Assembly (NCBI RefSeq): GCF_947507565.1
Contig: NC_089186.1
Coordinates: 1,426,001 to 1,490,000 of the forward strand
Reading direction: 5' to 3'
DNA from: Oscarella lobularis
Lineage: Eukaryota; Porifera; Homoscleromorpha; Homosclerophorida; Oscarellidae
Length of the DNA: 64,000 bases
The notes beneath the pieces were generated by a model. That model was not told the origin of the DNA. It saw only the letters and a program-made list of their open reading frames with translations, and made no database searches. A program made the position numbers and the translations under genes. Positions 49,091 through 60,728 of this stretch are shown piece by piece. Every line of letters begins with the position of its first letter. Positions within the stretch are counted from its first letter, which is position 1.

Positions 49091-50142
49091 GAAGCGCATT
49101 TCTATACTCTCTGGGGGCAGGGTCTCCAGCTCGTACCGTGCGAGTACGCATATATCTTATCTAGTAAAGAATTTAGCACGTAGATTGCTCGATTTCCCGA
49201 TCTCTCTCACGTCGTAATATCCTAGTCGACTGCCTTTCCATTTGTTCTTCCTCCGATGACAACAACCGGTCCCGCACTACTCATGGAGGAGCAATAAACG
49301 CCGTGCACGCTAAGAGAGGGAGCCGGAGTCTTCCGAGTACGTTCAAATGCAAGGAGAAGACGCAGGCCCAATATTGTACGGGATTTCTGCCGTAGGGACT
49401 TAAAAAACCAGTGACGTCATTATTCCTCTAACCGATGTTTCTGGCACTCGCTTAGGGTTAGGGACCTTAGTTGCGCTTGCGGCATTTGAACAGAGGCGCT
49501 TGCGTCAGCTTGGAAAAGGCATTCCCGGTCCAAAATGGCTTGTTCCTTTATAGGGACCCTAATTCCCCTCATACGAGATGGGCACAAGTGTGCCACTGAT
49601 TCTTTCGCCAGAGCTTTTGCTTATGTCATTCGGAGAAGAGGAGTTGTGCATATGAGGTGTATGCGTGAGCTGACGTCGTCGTCTCTGATTAATTGCATGG
49701 GCTGCGCACTGCATGCATGCATGTAGATGTGGAGAGCACCAGCTCCCAGACGATTTTTCCAACGGTCATATGGCGAGATAGTATATACATGTATACCTAC
49801 TGTAGTCTTATATAGGCACGCTGTCTTCGTGATTTCTCGACGGTTACTCCGGGTCTAACCTCCCACACTTCAGTCATAGATCGCTCGGACGAGGCTTTCC
49901 TATAACGAGGCCCATCGCAGAAGGGCAGAGCATTCCGAGAGAATAAGAAGGACACAGTGAGAGTTTGAACGTACCGTAGGAATTCGAAGAGCTGCCTTTT
50001 AGAGCCGACATACATGCCAGGCAACGTCAGATCGAGAGTTGCTAAAACGAAAAAGAACAACGTGTTGAAACAAAGTGGAAAAATAAAACGGTCTGACTCC
50101 GCGTCGATCGGGCGGTTCAAAAGCGTCACGATGAGACTTCTC

Positions 50143-53100
50143 TCACAGTCTTTCGGTGTGGTCATAGTCGTCGCCTGCGCGAGACGTCGCGGGAAATCCT
50201 GGGCCCGATTCCGTTGAGAATCGAAGAGTGCTGTAAAGCTGGCTTTGAAAATCAGACTCGGCGAAACCGAGCCTGTTGTACGTTGATTCTATTTCTTCGC
50301 GATTCTCCTGGATCCCTTCTACAGTGACGAAATCGCTTTCGCTTTCTCTCTGATCTGCTTCCGCTGGTGCTCGACTTAGAATGAAGACCGACGAAGTAGT
50401 ATTGCTTTTGGAGTCACCGTATAGCGGGTTAGGGTCGAGGTCGAATGCATAATTTTGTTGTCTTTTTGTTTTACTTTTCTTCCATCGCCTAAAGACAAAC
50501 CTTGTGTCTAAATATTGTAAGATACTTACTTCTCTTACCACGCAATGACTGCTATAATTAGACTAAGCAGCACTAGTGCTCCACTTGCCGATCCCACAAT
50601 GATTGCCAGAGTGGAAGGTAAACTGTTCTGCAGTGTTCCAACGCTGCCATTTTCCGTTGCAGTTGGAAACGTTGACGTCTCCGCAAAAGAACTGCTCACG
50701 GGTGTTTCTGATGCTGCGCTATTTGAAGAGATCATAGTTGCAGAAGGAGCTGTCTTCCCACGAACCGTAGTCAAAAAGTCGCTGATTGCAGCAGAAGTCG
50801 TCGAGACAGCAGAAGTCGTAGCAGCCGCAGTCAAAGAGACAGCAGTTGCCGCAGCAGTATTCGAAGTTGTTCTTACAGCAGCGGTAGTTGAAGAAGGAGA
50901 AATTGTTGCTGAGACCGTAGTCGAGGCAGTACTCCTTGAACCCGTTGGTGAAACAGAAGCGGCCGTAGAAGCAGTCTGCAGGAACGTAGTTGTAGCAGTG
51001 GCCTTTGAAGAATCAGTCGAGATTGAAATTGCAGTATCCATAGTTGTGGAAGATACAGTAGAACTCGAGACTGCAGTTGAGACAGCAACAGTCCTTGAAT
51101 TCGTCGGTGAGACTGGCGCCGTTGAAATGCTTGACGTTGCGCGAGGAACTGTAGTTGAAGAAGGCGTGCGTGCGGCATTTGACGCTGTAGGAGGAGATGA
51201 AGACGTCTCTGATGTTGTGTGAGGTGAGTCCGAAGAAGTTGTAGGAGAGACAGTAATTGTAGCAGACGTAGTCGAAGTCGTAGGTGAGACCGTCGCTGCG
51301 GCGACCGTACTAGGAGCCGCGGTCGTAGGCGTTGCCGTGGTAAAAATGGCAAGGCAGGTACCGTCAATTCGTCCACTGACAGGAGGAGAGTAAGTGGGTA
51401 AAGATAGAGAAATCGACGGTTCTAAATAAATAAATAACAAATAAAGAAATTCCTTCTTGTGTAAAAAGCTTCTCACTAGGACAAAGACAGTACGCCCACT
51501 CTTTCATTGCCTGGCCTCCGTCGTTCTTTATTGAACACCAAGGAGCGTCACGATCAAAAGAAGTGCACTCGAAAAACCGCTTCCCTTTATAGACGAACGG
51601 AAAGACGCATTTGTCGTTACCATCCGAGTCTCCACCACACACATAATTTACAATAGACACATCTGGAAAGCAAACCGAAATAATAAGAATTAGAAAATTT
51701 GAAATTTATTCATGCAGTACCATTGGTGCACTCATTAACGAAGCAATCGCGTTTGTCACCATCTGATTCATAACACCATGGCTTTGACCTTGTTTGCGGA
51801 TCAGGATTTCGACAATAGCTGTGATCACCAAGTCCGGCTGCTGCGTATTGAGACACGGGAAACGTCGTAAATTGTTTCCACGAAACGCAACTGTTATCCG
51901 TATTCAATCCCCTATACCCGTACCCATTGTCCAGCGAGCTGTAACATGTCGTGTCTAAAAAATGACAGTAAAAATAAAAAGCATGTCGCTAACGGCAAAA
52001 GACCTACCCTCGCACTCGTCTATGTTGCAGTAGGTCCAGTTGAGACATCCACCTGTGTTGTCCGTGTAGCACCACGGCATCGTTCGATTCTCCGATATAG
52101 GATTGCGACAATACGAATGATTGCCCAAACCCGATTCCGGATACAAAGCTAATAAATTTGAGTAGGTGCTCAGCTCCGACCAGTTGAGACACGATTGGCC
52201 ATCGGCGCTAACGGAAGTCGTCCCACGATAGTACGTACCACGATACAGAGTCCGACGACATTCTATGCATTAAGATGAGACATTTGAAACGTCTTATGCC
52301 CTATGTTACATACCTCTTCCATTGGTCGTTATACGTGCATAACTAGACGTAACGGAGCCTTGGTCTAACGAAACGGTAATTGCAAAAACATAAGTAGTCG
52401 ACGGTGAAACGACGGAAGAATAAGGAAGAGATATATCCAGCAGGTCGTCGTTAAACTTGAGATCAGATGACGGAACCGTCGATCCATGGTAAACTTCAAA
52501 GTATTTTATATCGTATGACGTGTCGTCCTTGACAATTGCCGGCGGTCCGGTCCAACGAAATGTTCCTAAACCCGTGCTACCGTCGTATTCCAACTCCGGT
52601 GACGGTCCACTAGAAGACTCTAGAAAATGAGATCGTTAATAAGCGCTAACAAAAAAAATTGAAATTCCATACTATCTTCTCCAGTGCGCACTACTATCCA
52701 TTTACTGGGCACATGGGCGCCTGATCCGCTTTTCGCTGTGACTCGATACAAATACTCTGTAATGAAACATGAATAAAGAAAAGAACGCTATTAGGCTAGC
52801 CCTGGTAACGAACCTGTAAAGGCTTTGACCCCATTAGTATCCGTTAGACGTTCTTGGCCTTTTCCTTTTGAACCAACGTGAAGAACTTGATCCGCGCACG
52901 TTGGACCTTCCCACGTGAAGTCTGGACATCCGGCAAAGCTGACATTCGAGCTGAGGATTCTGTTCTTTACATAGTCGACCAGCTGTCCATTAACCTCAAA
53001 ATCTGCCAAACACCCTCCATAACTCGACACGTTCACGCCATACCCAAGCGCTTTTTCGACCATTGTTGGTGAACTTCCACTAGGTTCAAGGCCTCCGAGA

Positions 53101-54724
53101 AAAAAGTTTTGTATAATTTCAGAAGTATACGTCTGCACATTAGTAATTTTGGAGGGAGTGCTGTATGCAACGCCGTCGACGGTAACGACTATCGACGTTG
53201 TGTCTATTGCTAAGCTGACTGTGTGCCACGCGCCGTCACACAAGCTCCCTGTTCTCGGTCGAACGCGAATGAGGAAGGGTCCATCCGATCCCGCGTAGCC
53301 TTTTCTGTACCTCAAATCTAGTCCATTGACGCGTGACTCAAAGAAGAGAAATTCGCCTTTATCGTTGCTGTAAGCGGCCAGAAGAAGACCGTTAGACCAG
53401 CTCGTTCGCAAACGAAAATTGAATATAAGTCGACCGCTCAACGTAGGTGACAGCGTCAGTTTTGCGTAACCAGTTCCTCGGAAATGCATTCCGGCCTGAA
53501 CAGCGGGTGGACAGCCATTGGTAATCCAGCGAACATTATCATAGCTCTGGCTTTTCAGTAAATCAAATAGTTTGAGATCTTCAAGCTGACCGATATTCAT
53601 GCACCCAATGAATCCGTCTGTTTGAGAAAAAACGCCGGGTTTAACGTACTGAGTCGAGGTCAGTCCACCAACGTAAACTCTGTCCACACTAACGTCAATA
53701 TCCCTGCCTTTATTAACGCCCTTAGATGTTTTAGTTCCATCAACAGTAAGTTTGAGAGTTTCTGAATCCTTATCTCTCTTCTCCGCCTCTACCGTATGAA
53801 ACTGACCGTCATTCAAAGTCACTGTTGTAGAAAGATCTACAGAGTCTTTATCGCTTTTCACCGCGAATTTCAACCTCCCATTCGTCAACTGTAGGTATGC
53901 ATACGTCGACCAATCACTTCTGAAAGCAACAAAGAGAAGGCCATTAGGAGCCAACGTTCTAAATGTTAGTGTCGTTTTAAATTTCTTTCCGCCATCAAAA
54001 GGATCATTGGAGAATTTGATGTAGCCAAAGCCTTCAAAAAATAATCCGGCAACGGCACTTGGTTGACTTGCGGGAACGTATCTTCTCTCTATAACGTATT
54101 GCGTGTTGCTGTCTTCATTTGAATGCTTTTGCCACTCAAGTTGAACTGACGACTTGGTCACCACCAGCGGACGCAGATAACGGTCACTCTGTAGACCTAA
54201 AATAACATCTTTATTATCAAACAATAGGCACTGCAGAAAAAAAATACCGGAAATACAAGTGTAGGACACGCTCAGCAACATTCTGCCTGAGCACGCTGTT
54301 CCAAAAGTAACATCAGCAGCCTTGACCCTGCAATAGTTCTTGTACTGGCACGCTGTCCTCACAACGTCAACAGCGCTGGACGAGAACGAATGAATCGTCT
54401 CACATTCAATTGAGTATCTACTCTTACCTAGACGAGCCGCAAGCAGGAGTAACCGAAGTTCGCGATACGCAGTTGTTCACTTCCTCGAACGTAGCAGAAC
54501 TAATCGCTATTAGCTTGCTTGTACAGTCGATTCTAAACGGCACAGTTGAGATCTCTAGCCACTCCCTCGTTATTGTCACTTACGTCACATCACCGTTGCA
54601 GGACGTTTTAAGCGACTGCGACTTTGTCCCTAACGTATAGACGTTATGTCACGGAAAGCTACTGAAGCCAAGCCAAACCTTCGTAGCTAAGAATGAGCGC
54701 GAATAAGGCAATTCGAAGAATCAT
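50143..54724 (-). CDS. R9: kinase-less two-kringle receptor with ITAM-like tail
   Basis: Start codon 54724-54722 ([12 protein letters not shown]). LamG exon 54196-52814; FN3 about 52620-52314; kringle 1 about 52265-52010; kringle 2 about 51957-51720; FN2 about 51663-51476; stalk and membrane helix about 51424-50539 (LAIIVGSASGALVLLSLIIAVIAW); tail 50488-50143 with WKKSKTKRQQ stop-transfer, NPLY, ESTYNRL, 11 residues, YSTL (about 50226-50290), and YDHTERL. The ectodomain is nearly identical to R8, but no kinase follows. All exons are open. It is the clearest functional candidate for the non-catalytic partner of R8. Confidence 0.87.
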
Positions 54725-54804
54725 TGTCAAGACGCTGGCCGCCTTCTCAATGCTCACTTTTCTCGAAAAAGGAAGCAAGGTCACGCCGAAGTTAATTAAT
54801 TAGA

Positions 54805-54813
54805 GTTCCCGTC
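54805..54813 (-). promoter_or_regulatory. Variant GACGGGAAC element upstream of R9
   Basis: Minus-strand GACGGGAAC, 81 bp upstream of the R9 start codon, with the same variant as R6. Confidence 0.4.
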
Positions 54814-54959
54814 TACTATTAGCATATACTCCTCCTGCCGTCTTTCGCTCTCCGTAACACCAGGAATATAAGGAAGCAATTTTTGCTTACCTGACTTCTG
54901 CCAAAGAACGTGCGTCTAACTGAGCTCTGCACGAGTGAGTGTTTCTCCTCAATTGTTTG

Positions 54960-55090
54960 AAGCCAAATTTGAGCTAGTCTCAGGATTATTTTTCATCATT
55001 CTTCGCTGAACACCGCGGCATTCGATCGTCAAAAGCAGTGCAGTCCAAATGAGGAAATGTAATTGAGAAAATCTGAAAAACAAACATAAG
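54960..55090 (-). pseudogene. FN2 exon relic
   Basis: Matches the FN2 exon of R7 and R10 (CATCATTCTTCG...GAACACC, AAAGCAGTGCA) and even its acceptor side (AAATCTG), but the Cys pattern and frame are lost. It lies in the 958-bp gap between R10 and R9. Confidence 0.55.
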
Positions 55091-55215
55091 CAAATGCGTA
55101 AACACGACTTTTTTGGCATCTCAGCGTGACAGACAGAAGCACCTCTTTTATTAAGGCCTCACACCGCCTCAAAAAAATTTCTTGAAAAAGTGCAAACAGG
55201 AAAACCATAAAAAAA

Positions 55216-55330
55216 GAGAAACTACGACAAAGCTCTCGGCGCTTCACCGGCGTTCTCGTCGGGAACGCCAATCACAGCAGCATCGGCAATATCGAAATGA
55301 GTCAAAAGCAAACCCCCAAGCTGCCTTCTC
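55216..55330 (-). pseudogene. Acyl-CoA ligase-like pseudogene fragment B
   Basis: The minus strand reads [17 protein letters not shown] followed by ENAGEAPRA in one frame, the C-terminal AMP-binding-enzyme signature. It is homologous to fragment A at 35976-36433. Here the upstream HTGD exon and the downstream VEFVDAIPKS part are gone, while the stretch deleted in A is kept. Confidence 0.7.
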
Positions 55331-55682
55331 ACTATCAGAACAATTGAAGCAGCAGTCGGTTTTCGCGTGAAAAAATGGGGGACACTCCTACACTGCAATT
55401 GACTTCAGAAGCCCGTGGCAGCACGACGTCACGCCAGAAGGGAAGCGCAACGCTAAACTCGCCGTTAGAACGTACCAGAGGAGAGGAGACGACCCTAACT
55501 TTACTACGGGTCTCATCGAAGCTCCCGTATTAAAAGCATTTTCCTGCAGTTTCTCGCCACCCACACGCACTAGAATGATGCCTCTCAAGCCGAAATCTAT
55601 TCCAGGCAACGTCAAATAGTTGCTAAAACGAAAAGTAACAAAATGATAGACAAAATAGAAAAAAGAACTGTCTGACTACGAG

Positions 55683-58600
55683 TCATTTCTTCTGCGGTTG
55701 AACGGCGTCACGGTGTGAGAGCCTTTCAATGTGGTCATAGTCGTCTGCGCGAGACATTGATGGAAATTCTGGGCCCGATTGGGTTGAGAATTGAAGAGTG
55801 TTATAAAGACTGCCTCCTGATTGAAAATTAGACTCAGCGGCGAAATCCAGCCTATTGTACGTCGATTCCTCGCATTTCTCCCTTCCTCCTTCGATGCCGT
55901 ATATATACTCGAATTCGTTTTCTGTTTGCGTTTCTGCTGGCCGAAGAGTGAAGACTGACGAAGTAGCATTGGTAAAATCATACATTGGGTTAGGGCTAAG
56001 GTCGTAGTCTCCCGAAGGCTTTCCGTCGCTGTTGCCTCTTCGACAGGCAAAGACAGCAATCAAAATAGCAATAGCAATAGCGACAACTCCACCACCAACC
56101 CCTGCTCCAATGAAAACAAAAGACGAGCTGCCGCTATTAGCTGCTTTTGCTGGCGTTGATGTCGGTGTGCTTGCGAGCGACACTGCCGAACTGACTTGCT
56201 GAGACGTCGGCGTCGCGGTGGTGGCTGATTGCGAGTTACTTGACGTCTCCGACGTGTGCTGCGGCGGCTGAGAAGATTTCTTACTGGTTGGCGAAGTCGT
56301 ACGAAGAAAAGGTGTCGATGGAGCACCAGACGTCCGATATGTTGGCGTTCGAGACGGTGAGTTTGTGGATGGCGAAGGAGAGGAGGAGGAAGACGTAGGT
56401 GCCTTTGAAGGAATATCAGATGAAGGAGAGATACTTGAAGAGACTGCAGCCGCAGCTGCAGTAGTTGTAACAGCAGTATTCATAGGGACAGTAGTAGCAG
56501 TAGTTGAAGAGACTGTATTTGCCGCCGCAGATTTTGTACTCGATTGAGTTGGAGCAGAAGTATTTGAAGAGCCTGCAGATGGTGCAGCAGTTTCTGAACG
56601 GACAGTACCCAAAGGAATCTCAGTTGTAGTAGTCTGGACCGAAGACGTAGCAGCAGCCTGAGTAGTGAAGACTGTAGAAGAGGCAGAAGTAGAAGAGACT
56701 TCCGTTGGTGCAGAAGTATTAGAAAAAATTGTAGATGCAGCAGTTTTCATAGCCAAAGTCGTCGGCGAAGCCGTGGTAACGGCATTCGAACTTGCAGCAG
56801 GAGCTGTAGACACAGAAGCGGCATTTGACGGCGTCACTGAGGCCGTGGATGCGGTATCCAAAGTCGTAGAAGAGATCGTAGATACGGCCGCGGTCGTTGA
56901 AGCCGCAGTTGGTGCACTCGTACTAGCAGACGATGTCGGAGCCAAAGTCGTAGGAAGTTCCGTCGTTGTAACTGAAGGACAGGTGCCGTCGATTCGCTTA
57001 CCGGCAGGAGGAGGAGAAAAAGAGGGTTGAGGTACCGAATTGGACGGCTCTAAAATCGTGTTTAATTAAAACGAATATATTGCTTTCTATACCCTAGCCT
57101 GCTTACTCGGACAAAGGCAATAAGACCACATTTCCATAATACCATTGACATCATTCTTCGTTGAGCACCACGGAATGCCTTTCTCAAAAGAAGTGCACTC
57201 AAAATATCGTGTTCCATTGTAGATGAATGGAAAAATGCATTTGTTCTGGTCGGCTCCCGAGTTTCCTTCGCATACGTACGTTACGGAGGGAAAATCTGAA
57301 AAAAAACCATGTGGGTATCTAAGGTTAGAATAATAGTACAATACCGCTTGTGCACTTGTTGACGGAACAATCAATGATCGTTCCACCTGAACGATAACAC
57401 CACGGCTTTGATCTTGTTTGCGGATCCGGATTTCGACAGTTGCTGTGATGGCCAAGTCCGGCAGCTGCATATTGAGACACCGGAAACGTCGTAAACATAT
57501 TCCACGACTCGCAATTTTTATCCGTGCTGGATCCTCTATACCCGTACCCATTGTCCACCGTGCTGTAACAAACCAAATCTAAAATGTTGAAAGAATATTA
57601 GAAAGTATAGTGATACGGACGGCATGTAGACCGACCTTCGCAGACGTCTATGTCGCAGTAAGTCCAATCAAGACACCCGCCCGTGTCGTTCGTGTAGCAC
57701 CACGGCTTCGATCGACTTTCCGATATAGGGTTGCGACAATAGGAATGATTGCCCAAACCCGCTTCCGGATACAGAGCAACCAAATTTGAATACGTGCTCA
57801 GCTCTGACCAGTTGAGACACGATCTGCCGTCAGCGCTGACGGCCGTAGTACCTCGATAGTAAGTACCGTTATAGAAAGATCGAACACATTCTAGGAAATA
57901 AATGCTACCAATAAGCCATCAACGTCTTTAATTAATCTACCTCTGCCCTTTGTCGTTACATTAGCATAACCTGACGTGACGGAGCCTTGGACAAGTGTAG
58001 CAGTGATTGAAAATGTATATGCAGTCAACGCCGCTACATCAGAAATATGAGGAAGCGATACAGCTTGTACACTAATAAATGTGAGTGCCGATGATTGAAC
58101 AGCTGTTCCCGGGTAAATTTCCGAGTATTCTATATCATATGATGAGTCAGTTTTGACTATTGCAGGCGGTCCCGTCCATCTGAACGTTCCTTTCCCCTTT
58201 GTCCCGTCGTATTCCAGCTCCGGTAACGGGCCTTTTGACGAGGCTAAACGAAAATACGTCAAAAAAAAGGAGTCAAGTACAACAAAATACAATATGAATT
58301 ACCATCTTCTCCTGAGCGTACTACTACCCAATTACTAGGGACGAGAGCACCTGATCCGCTTTTAACTAAGACTTGATACAAATATTCTAAAATTTCATGC
58401 GTATACAAAACAAATACCATCCTGAAAATTGACCCACCTGAGAAAGCTTCAACTCCGCTAGTGTCTGTTAGGGTTTCTACACCTTTTCCCTCAATCCCAA
58501 CCTGAACAATTTGATCCTGACATGTTGGACCGTTCCAGGTAAAATCTGGACATCCGGCAAAGCTGACGTTCAAGCTGGCATTCCTCACTTTTGGAACGTC

Positions 58601-60378
58601 AATCAGTTTCCCATTGACCTCTAAATCCGCCAAACACCCTCCATAACTTGTCACGTTTACACCATATCCAAGAGCTATTTCGTCCATCGTTGGCGAAGCG
58701 CCCTTGTGCTCCATGCCACCGAGATAAAAGTTTTCCAGAATGCTGGACGAATACGCAAGCACATCGGTTATCTCAGATGAAGTTCGGTAAGAAACTCCGT
58801 CAACTGTAACAACGAAAGACGTCGTATCTGTTGTCATGTTGACAGCGTGCCACGCGCCGTCACATAAGCTCACGTCGTTAGGCTGAACGCGAAAGAGAAA
58901 AGGTCCATCTGCCGACTGGTCACCTTTCTTGTACCTCAGATCCAATCCATCGATGCGTGACTCTATGAAAAGAAATATCTCTTCATCGTTGCTGTAAGCG
59001 GCAAGAAGAAGACCGTTTGGCCAACTCGTTCGTAGTCTGAAACTGATTTGAAGCTGGGTGCTTGACGACGACGATAAAGTCAATTTTGCGTAACCAGTAC
59101 CTCGAAAATGCATTCCTTTGTCAACCGCTGGAGGACAGCCACTAGAGCTCAAGCGAACATTCTCGGAGCTTATGCTTCTCAATAAGTCAAACGCTCGATC
59201 ATCATCCAATTGATCGATTTGCATGCAACCAATGAAGGGCTCTGTGTGAGACAAGACACTTGAAGCTCTGACAACCTGGTCGGATGTGATTCCTCCAACG
59301 TAAACACTGTCAACACTAACATCTATGTCCCAGCCCTTTTGTACGTTCACAGACGTTACAGTTGTATCAACAGTGAGCATGAGGCCATCGGTATTTTGCT
59401 TTTTCTTTTCCGCACTTACTGTATGAAACTGTCCGTCATTTAACGCCACTGTCGTTGTAACGTCTGAAGAGCCTTTATCGCCTTTAACAGCAAATTTCAA
59501 CTTTCCATTTACCAGTTGAAGGTATGCATACGATGACCAATCGATTTTGAAAGCGACGAAGAGCAGACCATCTGGAACAAACGTTCGAAATGACAGTTTT
59601 GTTTTGAATGCTCTTCCGCCATCAAAAGGATCGTTGTAAAACTCGATGTAGCCAAATCCTTCAAAAGACATCCCGGCAATGGAACTAGGTTGACTTGCGG
59701 GAACGTATCTTTTCTCTACGACGTATTTAGTTTTGTCATTTTCCTGGTAATGCCTTTGCCACTCGAGTTGAACGGATGACTTTGTCACTACACGCGGAGA
59801 AGGATAACGGTCACCCAGTAGACCTACGAGTAAAACAACTAAAACCGCTGGGATCATAAGAAGTGAGCATCTACGTATATGCACCCGAAACACAAGAGTA
59901 TGACACACTCAGCAACATTTTGCCTGAGCACGTTGTTTCAAAAGAAACATTAGAAGCGCGCAACTCGCAGTAGCTCCGGTACTCGCATGCCGTCTTCACA
60001 ACGTCGATGGCGCTAGAAGAGACAGAAAGAATGGACATCCCTTTTCGATGCTTTAGATTATATACCCTTACGTTGACAAACTACAAGGGGGAGCCACTGC
60101 AGTTCCCGATCCGCAATCGGTCACTTCTTGGAACGTGACCAAACTAATCGTGATTAGATCGCTATTGCAGTTGATTCTAAAGGACGTTGCTAAGATAGGT
60201 AGTTATAGACCACATCTGAGCCAATTACTGGCCAAAGCCGTTGTCACAGGCGGTGAGAGTTAGCGAATTTGTCCCTAACAGAACGCTAATTAGCATCGTG
60301 GGTCGTTGAGTAGGTATCTAGGCCTACAGAACCTTGGCAGCACCAATATAGTACATAAATAGCAAAACGAATAATCAT
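55683..60378 (-). CDS. R10: kinase-less two-kringle receptor, intact sister of R7
   Basis: Start codon 60378-60376 (MIIRFAIYVLYWCC-like). LamG exon 59823-58438; FN3 about 58245-57945; kringle 1 about 57892-57638; kringle 2 about 57579-57347; FN2 about 57295-57107; single exon 57049-55683 for stalk, membrane helix (FIGAGVGGGVVAIAIAILIAVFA) and tail. The tail has GDYDL, NPMY, FEYIYGI, STYNRL, 14 residues, SLYNTL (about 55792-55870), and DYDHIERL. Both YxxL sites have Ser at -2, fitting the ITIM consensus. No exon between membrane and tail distinguishes it from R9. All exons are open. Confidence 0.87.
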
Positions 60379-60461
60379 GATTCTGAAGACTTCGTTTTGG
60401 GAAAGACAACGATGAGAAAAACACCCAAAACCCAAATAACGACAGCACGTGCCCCCACAAA

Positions 60462-60470
60462 GCTCCCGTA
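60462..60470 (-). promoter_or_regulatory. Conserved TACGGGAGC element upstream of R10
   Basis: Perfect TACGGGAGC, 84 bp upstream of the R10 start codon, in the 350-bp R11-R10 gap (60379-60728), which is otherwise without recognised features. Confidence 0.5.
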
Positions 60471-60728
60471 TAACTGAAGTCCCGTTTCTTATTGGCTTTA
60501 ATTAAAAAATTTTTTAACTTAGACGAGATTACAAGACACGGAAACACTTAGCATGCTGCAGTGTTTGAAGCCTAAGAAAAGTTTCATCAAGAAAAATCAT
60601 TTATGTATGTTCATGTGCATGAGTGCATATGCACACGTATATGTATATAGAGGTAGATAGAAAGATCGTTCTCTACAGAAAAGGTAAAATGATTAAAATT
60701 CAAATAGAGTAGGCTAAGAATAGGCGCT

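Noticed and set aside
49535-49726. Short plus-strand frame starting MACSFIG in the R9-R8 gap
   Set aside because: 63 residues, no similarity recognised, low-complexity end with GCATGC repeats, and no splice or regulatory support.
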